Positions 18,308 through 26,488 of a stretch of 64,000 bases of DNA are shown here, one piece after another (the first letter of the stretch is position 1; the number at the start of each line of letters is the position of its first letter). The notes under the pieces are model-generated. The model did no database searches. It had not been told where the DNA came from and was given only the letters and a program-made list of their open reading frames with translations. The stretch lies in the NCBI RefSeq assembly GCF_014205635.1, contig NZ_JACIIV010000002.1:1-64000 (forward strand), given 5' to 3'. The translations under genes were made by a program, and so were the position numbers. The DNA comes from Polymorphobacter multimanifer (GTDB lineage Bacteria; Pseudomonadota; Alphaproteobacteria; Sphingomonadales; Sphingomonadaceae).

Positions 18308-19231
18308 ATGGCTAGCACGGCCCCCCGCCCAAACGAACCCGCCACTCCGGATGCCGAGGTCAGTGGCTGGCTGCGGCTGCTGCCGGCGGGCGCGCAAGCC
18401 TATGCGCGGCTGGCGCGGCTCGATCGGCCGGCGGGCAGCTGGCTGCTGTTCTGGCCCTGCGCCGCCGGTGTGGCGCTGGCCGGCGGCTTGGTGGCGGACT
18501 GGGCGCTGATCCCCTGGTTCCTGCTCGGCAGCCTGGCGATGCGCGCCGCCGGCTGTGTGTGGAACGACATCATCGACCGCGATCTTGACGCCAAGGTGGA
18601 GCGCACGCGCGCCCGGCCGGTGGCGAGCGGTGCGATCGGCGTGCGTGCGGCACTGGCCTTTGCCGTGGCGCTGTCGCTCATCGGGCTGCTCGTGGTGCTG
18701 CAGCTCCGCCCGCTGGCGCAGCTCGTCGCAATTGCCAGCCTCGTGCTTGTCGCCGCCTATCCCTTCATGAAGCGCATCACCTGGTGGCCGCAGGCGTGGC
18801 TCGGCCTCACCTTCAACTGGGGCGTTCTGGTGGGCTGGACGGCGATCACGGCACCCGGCTGGCCGATGGCGCTGCTCTATGCCGCCGGCATCTTCTGGAC
18901 GCTCGGCTATGACACGATCTACGCGCTACAGGACCTTGAGGACGATGCAATGGCGGGAATAAAGTCTTCGGCGCGGGCGCTGGGTGCCCGCGCGCGGACC
19001 GGGGTGGCGGGCTTTTATGGCTTGAGCGTTGCCGCACTGGTCGCAGCACTCTGGCTGGCGCTGCCCGATCCGCTCAGCCCGCTCGCTGCCCTGCCGTTCG
19101 CGCTGCACTGCCTGTGGCAGGTCTGGGCGTTGAAAGACCATGCGCCCGCCCGCGCGCTGGCGTTGTTCCGCGCCAACCGCCAGGCCGGGCTGCTGCTTTT
19201 CGCCGCTTGCGCCGTGGTCGGGCTGGCCTGA
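18308..19231 (+). CDS. ubiA: UbiA, 4-hydroxybenzoate polyprenyltransferase
   Basis: The 307-residue membrane enzyme attaches the polyprenyl tail to 4-hydroxybenzoate in ubiquinone synthesis. It has both prenyl-diphosphate/Mg2+ motifs, NDIIDRDLDAKVERT (about 92-106) and YALQDLEDDAMAG (about 214-226), within about nine transmembrane helices. The entry motif ARLDRPAGSWLLFWPC is typical. The start lies 6 bp from the rsmE start on the other strand, so its promoter must overlap the rsmE coding region. Confidence 0.95.
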   Translation: MASTAPRPNEPATPDAEVSGWLRLLPAGAQAYARLARLDRPAGSWLLFWPCAAGVALAGGLVADWALIPWFLLGSLAMRAAGCVWNDIIDRDLDAKVERTRARPVASGAIGVRAALAFAVALSLIGLLVVLQLRPLAQLVAIASLVLVAAYPFMKRITWWPQAWLGLTFNWGVLVGWTAITAPGWPMALLYAAGIFWTLGYDTIYALQDLEDDAMAGIKSSARALGARARTGVAGFYGLSVAALVAALWLALPDPLSPLAALPFALHCLWQVWALKDHAPARALALFRANRQAGLLLFAACAVVGLA

Positions 19232-19268
19232 CTGGACCGGCGGCGCACGGCACCCTAAGGCATGGACC

Positions 19269-20615
19269 ATGCTTACCATCCCCCAAGCCCTTGATCGCCT
19301 CGACACCATCATAGCGGCCGCCCGCACGGCGGGAGCCGATGCCGCCGACGCGGTTTATGCCGGCGATGCCAGCACGCAGATCGCGGTGCGGCTCGGCACG
19401 CTCGAGGATGTCGGCCGGTCGGAGGGCGAGGAGCTGGGGCTGCGCGTGTTCATCGGACGGCGCTCGGCGAATGTGGTTATCTCCGACCTGTCGCCGACCG
19501 CACTTCACGAAGCTGCCGAGCGGGCGGTGACGATGGCGCGGCTGGCACCCGAGGACCGGTACGCCGGGCTCGCCCCTGCCGGGCTGCTGCTGAACGGAAC
19601 GCCGCCCGAACTCGATATCGAGGATTCGCATGTCATGCCGCCCGAGGCGCTGAAGGCGCTGGCGCTCGAAGCCGAGGACGCGGCGCGCGCCGTGGCGGGG
19701 GTGAGCAACTCCGAAGGTGGCGGTGCGTCGGCGGGGCGCGTGGTGACGGCACTCGCCACCAGCACCGGCTTTGCCGCAGGACGGTCCTCGTCCAGCTTCA
19801 GCCTCTCCGCCAGCGTCATCGCCGGCGAGGGAGCCGCGATGCAGCGCGACTATGCCTGGCATGCGACACGGCATTTTGCCGATCTGGAAGCAGCAGCCGC
19901 CATCGGTCGGCGCGCGGGCGAGCGCGCGGTGCAGCGGGTGGGGCCGCAGAAGCTCGAGACCGCCAGCCTGCCGGTGGTGTTCGACCGGCGAGTCTCGGCC
20001 TCGCTGCTCGGCCATCTGGCGGGCGCCATCACCGGCAGCGCCATCACCCGCGGCACCAGCTTCCTCAAGGATGCACTGGGCACCAGGGTGTTCTCCAGCG
20101 GCATCCACATCATCGACGATCCGCTGCGGCGGCGCGGCCTGGCGTCGCGCAGCTTCGATGGCGAAGGGCTGCCGGTGCGGCGCACGGCACTGATCGAGGA
20201 TGGCGTGCTCACAACCTGGCTTCTCGATGTGGCGAGTGCCGCACAATTGGGCCTGCAACCGACCGGCCATGCCAGCCGCGGTGCCGGCGGTCCGCCGGGG
20301 GCAGGCACGACCAATCTGCACATGGCAGCGGGCAACCAGAGCGTGGCGGCACTGATCGCCGACATCAAGCGCGGGGTGCTCGTCACAGAGCTGATCGGCA
20401 TGGGGGTAAACGGCCTGACCGGCGACTATTCGCGCGGCGCCTCGGGCTTTCTGATCGAGAATGGCGAGATCACCGTGCCGGTCGCCGAGATCACCATCGC
20501 CGGCAATCTCAAGGCGATGTTCCAGGCGATGGTGCCCGCCGATGACCTCGAATTCCGCATGGGCACCAACGCGCCGACGATCCGCATCGATGGCATGACC
20601 ATCGCCGGAGCCTGA
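19269..20615 (+). CDS. pmbA: PmbA/TldE-family metalloprotease subunit
   Basis: The 448-residue protein matches the PmbA (TldE) half of the TldD-TldE peptidase, which trims modified peptides and unfolded substrates. Family stretches are AVRLGTLEDVGRSEGEELGL, ITRGTSFLKDALG, HIIDDPLRRRG, GADGPPGAGTTNL-like glycine-rich text near 345, and GLTGDYSRGASGFLIENGE near the end. The HExxH zinc motif belongs to the TldD partner and is not seen here, as expected. TGATG couples it to the next gene. Confidence 0.92.
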   Translation: MLTIPQALDRLDTIIAAARTAGADAADAVYAGDASTQIAVRLGTLEDVGRSEGEELGLRVFIGRRSANVVISDLSPTALHEAAERAVTMARLAPEDRYAGLAPAGLLLNGTPPELDIEDSHVMPPEALKALALEAEDAARAVAGVSNSEGGGASAGRVVTALATSTGFAAGRSSSSFSLSASVIAGEGAAMQRDYAWHATRHFADLEAAAAIGRRAGERAVQRVGPQKLETASLPVVFDRRVSASLLGHLAGAITGSAITRGTSFLKDALGTRVFSSGIHIIDDPLRRRGLASRSFDGEGLPVRRTALIEDGVLTTWLLDVASAAQLGLQPTGHASRGAGGPPGAGTTNLHMAAGNQSVAALIADIKRGVLVTELIGMGVNGLTGDYSRGASGFLIENGEITVPVAEITIAGNLKAMFQAMVPADDLEFRMGTNAPTIRIDGMTIAGA

Positions 20616-21433
20616 TGCCGGGACGGGCCGAAACCGATGTGGCGCTGGCACGGCGGCTGGCGCAGACGGCCGGAGAGCTCGCGCTCCGCCATTTCCATGG
20701 CCCCGAAGACTGGTGGGACAAGTCGCCGGGCAACCCTGTGAGCCGGGCCGACCTCGAGGTCGATGCCTGGCTGAAGGCCGAGCTGGCCAGCGCCCGCCCC
20801 GAAGACGGCTGGCTGTCGGAAGAGACCGCCGACACGCCCGGCCGGCTGGGATGCCGCCGCGTGTGGATCATCGACCCGATCGACGGCACCCGCGATTTCG
20901 TACGCGGTCGCACCGGCTGGGCGGTGAGCGTGGCACTGGTGGAGGATGGGGCGCCGGTCGTTGCCGCGCTGCACGCACCGGCGCGCACCCAGCTTTTCGT
21001 GGCCGAGCTTGGCAAGGGCGCTTGGCTGGGCGATGTGCCGCTCCATTGCAGCGGCCGCGAGGGCTGCATCCGGCTCCCAATCGATGCGCAGAACCTTGCG
21101 GCACCCTTCTGGCCGGCGCCATGGCCCGGCGGCGAGCTTGTGGAAAAGCCCAACAGCCTGGCGCTGCGCATGGCCAAGCTGGCAGCGAGCGAGGCTGATG
21201 CCTGGATCGAGGGGCGCACGGTGAACGAATGGGATGTCGCGGCATCCGCGCTCATCGTCAGCGAGGCAGGAGGAACGGTGACCGATCGCCACGGCCAGCC
21301 GCTGAGCTTCAACAAGCCCGATCCGATCATCCACGGCGTGGCCGCGGCTGCTCCCGGCCTGCACCCGCTGGCACTGCATTATCTGCAGCACGCGCTCGCC
21401 ATCTTTGCGGCGCATCGGCGGGCGGCGGGCTAG
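20615..21433 (+). CDS. inositol-phosphatase-family enzyme, CysQ-like 3'(2'),5'-bisphosphate nucleotidase
   Basis: The 272-residue protein has the family metal-binding motifs: SEETAD (acidic ligand, about 69-74), IDPIDGTRDFVRG (about 87-99) and WDVAASALIVSEAGG (about 209-223). It is closest in layout to CysQ, which removes the 3'-phosphate from PAP produced in sulfate assimilation, though a myo-inositol phosphatase role is possible. Its ATG shares bases with the pmbA stop (TGATG). It ends converging on galE with a 4-bp overlap. Confidence 0.82.
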   Translation: MPGRAETDVALARRLAQTAGELALRHFHGPEDWWDKSPGNPVSRADLEVDAWLKAELASARPEDGWLSEETADTPGRLGCRRVWIIDPIDGTRDFVRGRTGWAVSVALVEDGAPVVAALHAPARTQLFVAELGKGAWLGDVPLHCSGREGCIRLPIDAQNLAAPFWPAPWPGGELVEKPNSLALRMAKLAASEADAWIEGRTVNEWDVAASALIVSEAGGTVTDRHGQPLSFNKPDPIIHGVAAAAPGLHPLALHYLQHALAIFAAHRRAAG

Positions 21434-22518
21434 GCCGCGACTGCCACCGCGTCTTCGGGAGCCTTGCTGCGCTGGCGCTCCCAAGCCAGTGCATGGCCGA
21501 CCATCGTCGTCAGGTCCTTGTAGGCCGGCGTCCAACCGAGTGCGGACGCGAGGCTGGCGTCGGCCACCAGGCTGGCGGGATCCCCGGCGCGGCGCGGTCC
21601 GAAGCTGTAGGGGATGTTGCGGCCGCTTACCTTGCCCAGCGCCGACAGCACATCGAGGACGCTCTGCCCCTCGCCATAACCGAGGTTGAAGGTGAGGCTC
21701 TGCCCCTTGGCGGCGAGGATCGTTCGCAGCAGCAGCACATGTGCTGCGGCGATGTCGCTGACATGCACATAGTCGCGCACCCCCGAGCCGTCGGGAGTTG
21801 GATAGTCATTGCCATGGACAGTGATCATGTCGCGCTGGCCGGTGGCGACCTGCGTGGCGATCTCGATCAGATGGTGCGGGTGGAGGCTGTTCTGGCCCGA
21901 GCGGCCGAGCGGATCGGCGCCGGCGACGTTGAAATAACGGAGGATGCCGACCGACATGCCGTGCGGCGACGCGGCAGCAATGTCCCGCAGCACACGCTCG
22001 GCCATCGCCTTGGAGGCACCATAGGGGTTGATCGGATCGAGGCGATCGGTCTCGCGAAGCCGGGAGCCGTCGTTCTCGGCATAGACAGCGGCGGTGGAGG
22101 ACAGGAGGACCGCGCCGACGCCGGCAGCTGCAGCGGTGTCGGCAAGCTCCAGCGTCTCCACGAGATTGTTGCGATAATAGGCCGCAGGCTGCGTCACCGA
22201 ATCGCCGACACTGATGCTCGCAGCGAAATGCATGACCGCGCCGATGTTCTCGCGCCGGATGATCCGCGTGACCAGCGCGGAGTCGCCGGCCTTGCCGCGC
22301 ACGAACACTGCTCCCTCGGGCACCAGCAACGACGAGCCGGTGGACATGTCATCGAGCACAACCACCTTCACGCCCTGATCGAGCAGTGCAAGGGCTGCAT
22401 GGCTGCCGATATAGCCGGCGCCGCCTGTCACCAGCACGGCGGGGCAATCGGCAATCGGGATCTTCGGGAGCGGCTCGGACTGGACGATCGGCGTGGGCCG
22501 GTTGCGATGTTTAGCCAT
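21430..22518 (-). CDS. galE: UDP-glucose 4-epimerase
   Basis: The 362-residue short-chain dehydrogenase interconverts UDP-glucose and UDP-galactose. It has the NAD motif VTGGAGYIGSH (about 30-40), catalytic serine region LLSSTAAVY, and the YGASK catalytic pair (Tyr/Lys about 171-175). NLGYGEGQSVLDV and RRAGDPASLVAD are GalE hallmarks. AAGGAG lies 7 bases before the ATG. A strong sigma-EcfG promoter match lies 31-55 bp upstream, so it is probably stress-induced. The product feeds the UDP-galactopyranose mutase encoded at 30424. Confidence 0.93.
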   Translation of the reverse strand: MAKHRNRPTPIVQSEPLPKIPIADCPAVLVTGGAGYIGSHAALALLDQGVKVVVLDDMSTGSSLLVPEGAVFVRGKAGDSALVTRIIRRENIGAVMHFAASISVGDSVTQPAAYYRNNLVETLELADTAAAAGVGAVLLSSTAAVYAENDGSRLRETDRLDPINPYGASKAMAERVLRDIAAASPHGMSVGILRYFNVAGADPLGRSGQNSLHPHHLIEIATQVATGQRDMITVHGNDYPTPDGSGVRDYVHVSDIAAAHVLLLRTILAAKGQSLTFNLGYGEGQSVLDVLSALGKVSGRNIPYSFGPRRAGDPASLVADASLASALGWTPAYKDLTTMVGHALAWERQRSKAPEDAVAVAA

Positions 22519-22548
22519 GCTGATACTCCTTACTCATACCGGGGTTAC

Positions 22549-22573
22549 AACCCGGATTTCAGAGTCTTGTTCC
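22549..22573 (-). promoter_or_regulatory. sigma-EcfG promoter for galE
   Basis: Read on the minus strand, GGAAC (22573-22569) is followed by 17 bases and GTT (22551-22549). This is the consensus -35/-10 arrangement for the alphaproteobacterial general-stress sigma factor EcfG, which is encoded at 25850. The -10 end is 30 bp from the galE ATG, leaving room for the AAGGAG ribosome site. Confidence 0.75.
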
Positions 22574-22621
22574 AGCCGTCCGAGCAATTCCCACAGGCTC
22601 TTGCGACGGATCGCATGCGCG

Positions 22622-23593
22622 TCAGCGAGCCAGTGGCGCAACGTTGAGACGCAGCTTGATCGCCAGTCCGCGCCGCCGCCAACGGCGCTGGGTTTCCGAA
22701 GCAAGGCCCATCTTCATGGCGCGGTCGATGAGGGCCGTACCGAAGCCCTGCTGCCCTGGAGCCGCGGTGATCGGCGGGCCGCCGCTCTCCACCCACATCA
22801 ACGTCAGATGCTCCGCCGACTGGCGAACGCGCACGGCGATGCGCCCCTGCGGGCTTGAAAGGGCTCCATATTTGACCGCGTTCGTGGCGAGCTCATGCAC
22901 GACCAGCGTCACGAAGGTGGATGTCGACGGCCCGAGCGGGGCATCGACACCGGTGATCGTCACTTCCGGCCCATCGGTTTCGGCATAGGGGCGCAACAGC
23001 AGTTCGAGCAGCCCCTGCAGCCGCACCGGGGCTGCCTCATTGGCACCCGTCATCGGCCAGGCATATTCATGCGCCTGCGCCAGTGCCGCGAGCCGCGCCT
23101 TGGCGCTGGCGGCAAAATCCTTCGCTTCGGGGCGTGACCGTGCGGAAAAGGCGATGACGCTGCCGACGACGGCGAAGATGTTGCCGATCCGGTGTGCGAG
23201 CTCGCGCGCCAGAAGCGTGGCCTGGCTCTCGCTGGACTTGATGGCATCGATGTCCACCGCGGTCCCGATCCAGCGGGCCGTCCCGATATCGAAGGCTGCA
23301 CGCGCGAGCACCCATCCATATTGGCTGTTGTGCCGGCGCAACCTGAAGCTCTGCTCGAACGGCGCGCCGCTGGCCATGCTCGCCTGCCAGCCGCTCCCCA
23401 GCGCCTCCCTGTCATCGGTGTGGACGGCCTGCAGCCAATCCGACCCGGCACAGGCTGCGGCATCGAGGCCGGTATGGGCGTGCCAGCGCGCATTGAAATG
23501 CCAGTGCTGTCCGCCATCGGTCGCCACCCAGGCGATTTCCGGCAGCGCATCGAACATATTCCCAGTGCCCGGATCGAACGCGGACAACGCCAT
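22622..23593 (-). CDS. HWE/HisKA_2-type sensor histidine kinase with PAS domain
   Basis: From ATG 23593 the protein has 323 residues: a PAS domain (about 10-120), then the dimerisation/phospho-histidine segment LARELAHRIGNIFAVVGS and an HWE-type ATPase domain. The N-box is intact (VVHELATNAVKYGAL) and the W-x-E-x-GGPP motif is present (MWVESGGPPI). No membrane segment is seen, so it is cytosolic. Kinases of this class phosphorylate PhyR, and this one lies 1 kb from phyR, so a PhyR-activating role is likely by inference. A GTG at 23740 with GGAG 5 bases upstream would add 49 residues made of GGSTL-type repeats; the lower GC at third positions there makes me prefer 23593. Confidence 0.85.
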   Translation of the reverse strand: MALSAFDPGTGNMFDALPEIAWVATDGGQHWHFNARWHAHTGLDAAACAGSDWLQAVHTDDREALGSGWQASMASGAPFEQSFRLRRHNSQYGWVLARAAFDIGTARWIGTAVDIDAIKSSESQATLLARELAHRIGNIFAVVGSVIAFSARSRPEAKDFAASAKARLAALAQAHEYAWPMTGANEAAPVRLQGLLELLLRPYAETDGPEVTITGVDAPLGPSTSTFVTLVVHELATNAVKYGALSSPQGRIAVRVRQSAEHLTLMWVESGGPPITAAPGQQGFGTALIDRAMKMGLASETQRRWRRRGLAIKLRLNVAPLAR

Positions 23594-23650
23594 GAAACTA
23601 CTTTCGCATGGCTCCGCTCGGGACCCTGCGTCTGGCATTGCCGGAAAGCC

Positions 23651-23710
23651 GAGGGTCGAACCGCCGAGGGTCGACCCGCCCGGGGTCGAGCCGCCCAGGG
23701 TCGAACCAAC
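23651..23710 (-). repeat. four tandem 15-bp repeats upstream of the HWE kinase
   Basis: Four imperfect 15-bp units follow one another; the first on the plus strand is GAGGGTCGAACCGCC. On the minus strand they would encode Gly-Gly-Ser-Thr-Leu/Pro repeats if translation of the kinase starts at GTG 23740, otherwise they lie in its leader. Unit length is a multiple of three, so copy changes would keep the frame. Confidence 0.8.
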
Positions 23711-23788
23711 GCCTCGCTGGCCGAATTCATTTTGGTGCACAGCGTCTCCGCGGGGGCCAGATGTCCAAAAGCCCGGATAATCTGGTTC

Positions 23789-23828
23789 ATCATGGAGGTC
23801 TGCGCACTAGTGGACAGACCTCCATGAT
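23789..23828. promoter_or_regulatory. 14-bp perfect inverted repeat before the Crp/Fnr gene
   Basis: ATCATGGAGGTCTG (23789-23802) is repeated inverted as CAGACCTCCATGAT (23815-23828) around a 12-base spacer. The right arm ends 5 bp before the Crp/Fnr start, and the left arm contains GGAGG, which would be paired in RNA. It could be an operator for the divergent kinase/Crp genes or an RNA hairpin at the translation start. Confidence 0.7.
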
Positions 23829-23833
23829 TGCTG

Positions 23834-24592
23834 ATGGCCAAGACGCGGCCTATCGTGTCACCTGTGAAATCAGATCTGCCTCATAACAATCTGCTTCGCT
23901 TTCTGAAGCCACCTGACCAGGCGCTACTGGTCAGGCACCTCGAACCACTTCGTGTGGCCGCCGGTGAAATCCTTTACGAACCCGGGGACGATGTGGACCA
24001 TGTGCACTTTCCCGAGGGGCCGGCGCTGATCTCGTTCATGGTCGCCTTCGAGGATGGAAACTCGGTGGAATGCGCGCTGATCGGCCGCGAAGGTGCTGTC
24101 GGCGGAATCGTGAGCCAGGGTCATCTGCCGGCCTACACGCGGTCGGTGGTGCAGTATCCCGGCACCTTGTGGCGGATGGAGACGCGGCAGCTGCAGGCGA
24201 TCAAGGAAGAATCACCAGCCCTTGATCAGCTGTTCACGCACTATGCCGATTGCCTGCTCTCGCAGATCTTCCAGTCAGTCGCCTGCAGTGCCGCGCACAG
24301 CATCGAGCAGCGCACGGCGCGCTGGTTGCTCTCGGCGCATGACAGGACTGGTGATCTCGCCATCCCCATCACCCAGCAACGGCTTGCCGAACTGCTCGGG
24401 GTGGGACGCAGCTATGTCAGCCGTGTGCTGGCCGGCCTGAAGAGCGACAATGCGCTCAAGGTCTCGCTCGGCTGCATACAAATTCTCGATCGCCGTCGTC
24501 TGGATCGGCACAGCTGCAACTGCACGCGATCGGTGCGCGCGCACTTCGACAAGGTGCTGGCCCAAGTCTACCCTCCCGACAAGCGCAGCTGA
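23834..24592 (+). CDS. Crp/Fnr-family transcriptional regulator
   Basis: The 252-residue protein has an N-terminal cyclic-nucleotide-binding-like barrel (about 25-130; GEILYEPGDDVDHVHFPEGP) and a C-terminal winged helix with the recognition region TQQRLAELLGVGRSYVSRVL (about 179-198). The iron-sulfur cysteines of true Fnr are absent from the N-terminus. Two cysteines near the end (HSCNCTRS) are unusual but unassigned. No good ribosome site precedes the ATG because the space is filled by an inverted repeat. An overlapping out-of-frame ATG at 23824 opens a 20-codon frame. It ends 3 bp from the phyR stop. Confidence 0.87.
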   Translation: MAKTRPIVSPVKSDLPHNNLLRFLKPPDQALLVRHLEPLRVAAGEILYEPGDDVDHVHFPEGPALISFMVAFEDGNSVECALIGREGAVGGIVSQGHLPAYTRSVVQYPGTLWRMETRQLQAIKEESPALDQLFTHYADCLLSQIFQSVACSAAHSIEQRTARWLLSAHDRTGDLAIPITQQRLAELLGVGRSYVSRVLAGLKSDNALKVSLGCIQILDRRRLDRHSCNCTRSVRAHFDKVLAQVYPPDKRS

Positions 24593-24595
24593 GCC

Positions 24596-25393
24596 TCAGT
24601 TGGTTTCGGCGCGCTTGAAGCTGCGTGCCATCAGCGCCTGGCCGATGGTGGCGATCACCGTCTCGGCCTTGAACGGTTTGGTCACCAGATACGCCGGTTC
24701 GGGACGCTCGCCGGTCAGCAAACGTTCCGGGTAAGCGGTGATGAAAATCACCGGCACATCGAAGGTTTCCAGGATTTCGCGCGCGGCATCGAGGCCGGAA
24801 GATCCGTCGGCCAGCTGAATGTCGGCAAGCACCAGCTCCGGCAGAACCTCATGTGCGCGGATCGTTGCATCCTCATGCGTCATCGCCATGCCGGACACTT
24901 CATGCCCCATGTCCTCGACGATCTGCTCGAGATGCATCGCAATGAGCGGCTCGTCTTCGATGATCAACACCCGCGACCGGATCGTCTCGGCGATGGCGGC
25001 CTTGGCACGGCTGACCTGGCCGGCAATCACCTCTTCGGTCTCATCGAGGATGAAGGCGGTCTCGGCGAGGCTGAACCCCTCGACAACAGTCAGCAGCAGC
25101 GCCTCCATGCCTCCCGGCGGCATGTCGTAAATCTCTGTTGCCGGCAATGAAGGTGATGGCAGCTCAGCGGTCTGCAGCACCGAGTGGAACAGCCGGAACA
25201 ACGCCAGCTTGGGCCGCTTGTCGTCAGCCGAATAACTGCCCGGCAGATGCTCGGGCTCGATCAGAATGGTTTCCAGGGTCAGGCGCACATAAGCGTCTCC
25301 ACGACGCTGCGCACCGGTAAGCGCACGTGCATACCGGCGGAGGGGAGGCAAATGCGGCCCGAGCGCAGCCCGCATCGAAATCACTTCTGTCAC
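24596..25393 (-). CDS. phyR: PhyR general-stress response regulator (anti-anti-sigma factor)
   Basis: The 265-residue protein has the diagnostic PhyR architecture: an N-terminal ECF-sigma-like domain (about 5-135) joined to a C-terminal receiver. In the receiver the acidic pocket is IIEDEP (144-149), the phospho-acceptor is Asp191 (LVLADIQLADG), and Lys239 lies in LVTKPFK. Phosphorylated PhyR exposes the sigma-like domain to bind NepR, freeing EcfG. Start is GTG at 25393, supported by GGAG 7 bases upstream. It is transcribed divergently from nepR-ecfG, with its own EcfG promoter. Confidence 0.96.
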   Translation of the reverse strand: MTEVISMRAALGPHLPPLRRYARALTGAQRRGDAYVRLTLETILIEPEHLPGSYSADDKRPKLALFRLFHSVLQTAELPSPSLPATEIYDMPPGGMEALLLTVVEGFSLAETAFILDETEEVIAGQVSRAKAAIAETIRSRVLIIEDEPLIAMHLEQIVEDMGHEVSGMAMTHEDATIRAHEVLPELVLADIQLADGSSGLDAAREILETFDVPVIFITAYPERLLTGERPEPAYLVTKPFKAETVIATIGQALMARSFKRAETN

Positions 25394-25427
25394 GCATCAC
25401 TCCGGATAACCAATAGTGCAACCGCAC

Positions 25428-25452
25428 AACACCATAGCAGCTTGCCGGTTCC
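25428..25452 (-). promoter_or_regulatory. sigma-EcfG promoter for phyR
   Basis: On the minus strand GGAAC (25452-25448), 17 bases, then GTT (25430-25428). It matches the EcfG consensus exactly and lies 35 bp before the phyR GTG, indicating positive autoregulation of the stress cascade. Confidence 0.85.
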
Positions 25453-25484
25453 AAGCCGACCGGCAAAAAACCCCCCGTTGATAG

Positions 25485-25509
25485 GGAACCATTATCTTAT
25501 CGCATGGTT
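25485..25509 (+). promoter_or_regulatory. sigma-EcfG promoter for nepR-ecfG-phyP
   Basis: On the plus strand GGAAC (25485-25489), 17 bases, then GTT (25507-25509), 32 bp before the nepR ATG. Together with the site for phyR it forms a divergent pair in the 148-bp gap, the usual autoregulated arrangement of this locus. Confidence 0.87.
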
Positions 25510-25541
25510 TGCACCCATTGACGATGATGGAAACCAGATGA

Positions 25542-25853
25542 ATGGCTGAAAAACATCCCGCGGCCGATGGTGCACAGGAGCCTGCAAAGCCGCTCTATCA
25601 TGAGTCGCAGCAGGACATGGGACTGCCGTTGCGCGGCGCGGGTCCACCCCGGCGCGGTCGCCGTGTCGGTGATGATCCCGTGTCGCTGGGACTGCGGAAG
25701 CTTTGGCAGGACGTGGAACGCGAGTCGGTGCCAGACGAGTTCTTCGATCTTCTCGATGCCATCGACGCCGTTCGCAAATCGTCCGAGTCCCCGCCGTCGA
25801 ATGAACCTGCCGCGCTGGCCAACGGGACCATCGAGCCCGAGGGCAGCCAATGA
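25542..25853 (+). CDS. nepR: NepR anti-sigma factor
   Basis: The 103-residue protein carries the NepR core LRKLWQDVERESVPDEFFDL (about 60-79) after a disordered, basic N-terminus (GPPRRGRRVGDD). NepR holds EcfG inactive until phospho-PhyR competes for it. The stop overlaps the ecfG start by 4 bp (ATGA), ensuring balanced synthesis. A serine/proline-rich tail follows the core. Confidence 0.93.
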   Translation: MAEKHPAADGAQEPAKPLYHESQQDMGLPLRGAGPPRRGRRVGDDPVSLGLRKLWQDVERESVPDEFFDLLDAIDAVRKSSESPPSNEPAALANGTIEPEGSQ

Positions 25854-26488
25854 GCAAGGTGGTTGATCACGCAGGCGGCGAAATTCCGGAAGGTACGCCG
25901 GCCCCGGGCACCAGCGGAAAGTTGCGCCTCGGTGCGAGCGATGAAGCGCAATTCCGGCGCCAGTTGACCGAGGTCATCCCTTCGCTCCGGGCCTATGCCC
26001 GCAGTCTTTGCTACAACCGGGATCTGGCCGATGACCTGACGCAGGAAGCGCTCGCCAAGGGTTGGGGCGCACGCGCCTCCTTCACGCCCGGCAGCAATTT
26101 TCGCGGCTGGATGTTTCGGATCCTGCGCAACCACTTTTATTCCGTGGTCAAGGTGTCGCGCCGGTTTGTCGAGCTCGATCCCGAAGTGACCGACCGGTTG
26201 ATGGTGACGGCCCCATCGCAGGAGGCAGGCCTCAATCTCGAAGATTTGCAGCGCGGTCTGCTGCTGTTGCCGGCGGAGCAGCGTGAAGCTTTGCTGCTGA
26301 TGGAGTCGGGGCTTCGCTGCGAGGACATTGCCGGGATCATGGACACGCCGGTCGGCACCGTGAAAAGCCGGATCAGCCGTGGCCGCAGCGCGCTTCGGCG
26401 CCACATGGATGGATCATCCTCGCATGAGTCCGCTCGCCTGCCATCGTCCGGCCGGTCGCAATTGTCGCAGACAGCCAACAATCGCTGA
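25850..26488 (+). CDS. ecfG: EcfG general-stress sigma factor
   Basis: The 212-residue ECF sigma factor (ECF15 group by context) has region 2 (AYARSLCYNRDLADDLTQEA, then GSNFRGWMFRILRNHF) and region 4 (LPAEQREALLLMESGLRCED, then PVGTVKSRISRGRSALRRHM). It directs RNA polymerase to GGAAC-N17-GTT promoters; matching sites were found before phyR, nepR, galE, the hemerythrin gene and the gene at 34239. It shares one base with the next gene (TGATG). Confidence 0.96.
   Translation: MSKVVDHAGGEIPEGTPAPGTSGKLRLGASDEAQFRRQLTEVIPSLRAYARSLCYNRDLADDLTQEALAKGWGARASFTPGSNFRGWMFRILRNHFYSVVKVSRRFVELDPEVTDRLMVTAPSQEAGLNLEDLQRGLLLLPAEQREALLLMESGLRCEDIAGIMDTPVGTVKSRISRGRSALRRHMDGSSSHESARLPSSGRSQLSQTANNR

Noticed and set aside
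23824-23886. 20-codon frame overlapping the Crp/Fnr start
   Set aside because: Could be a leader peptide, but no ribosome site is available and nothing supports translation; mentioned only in context.
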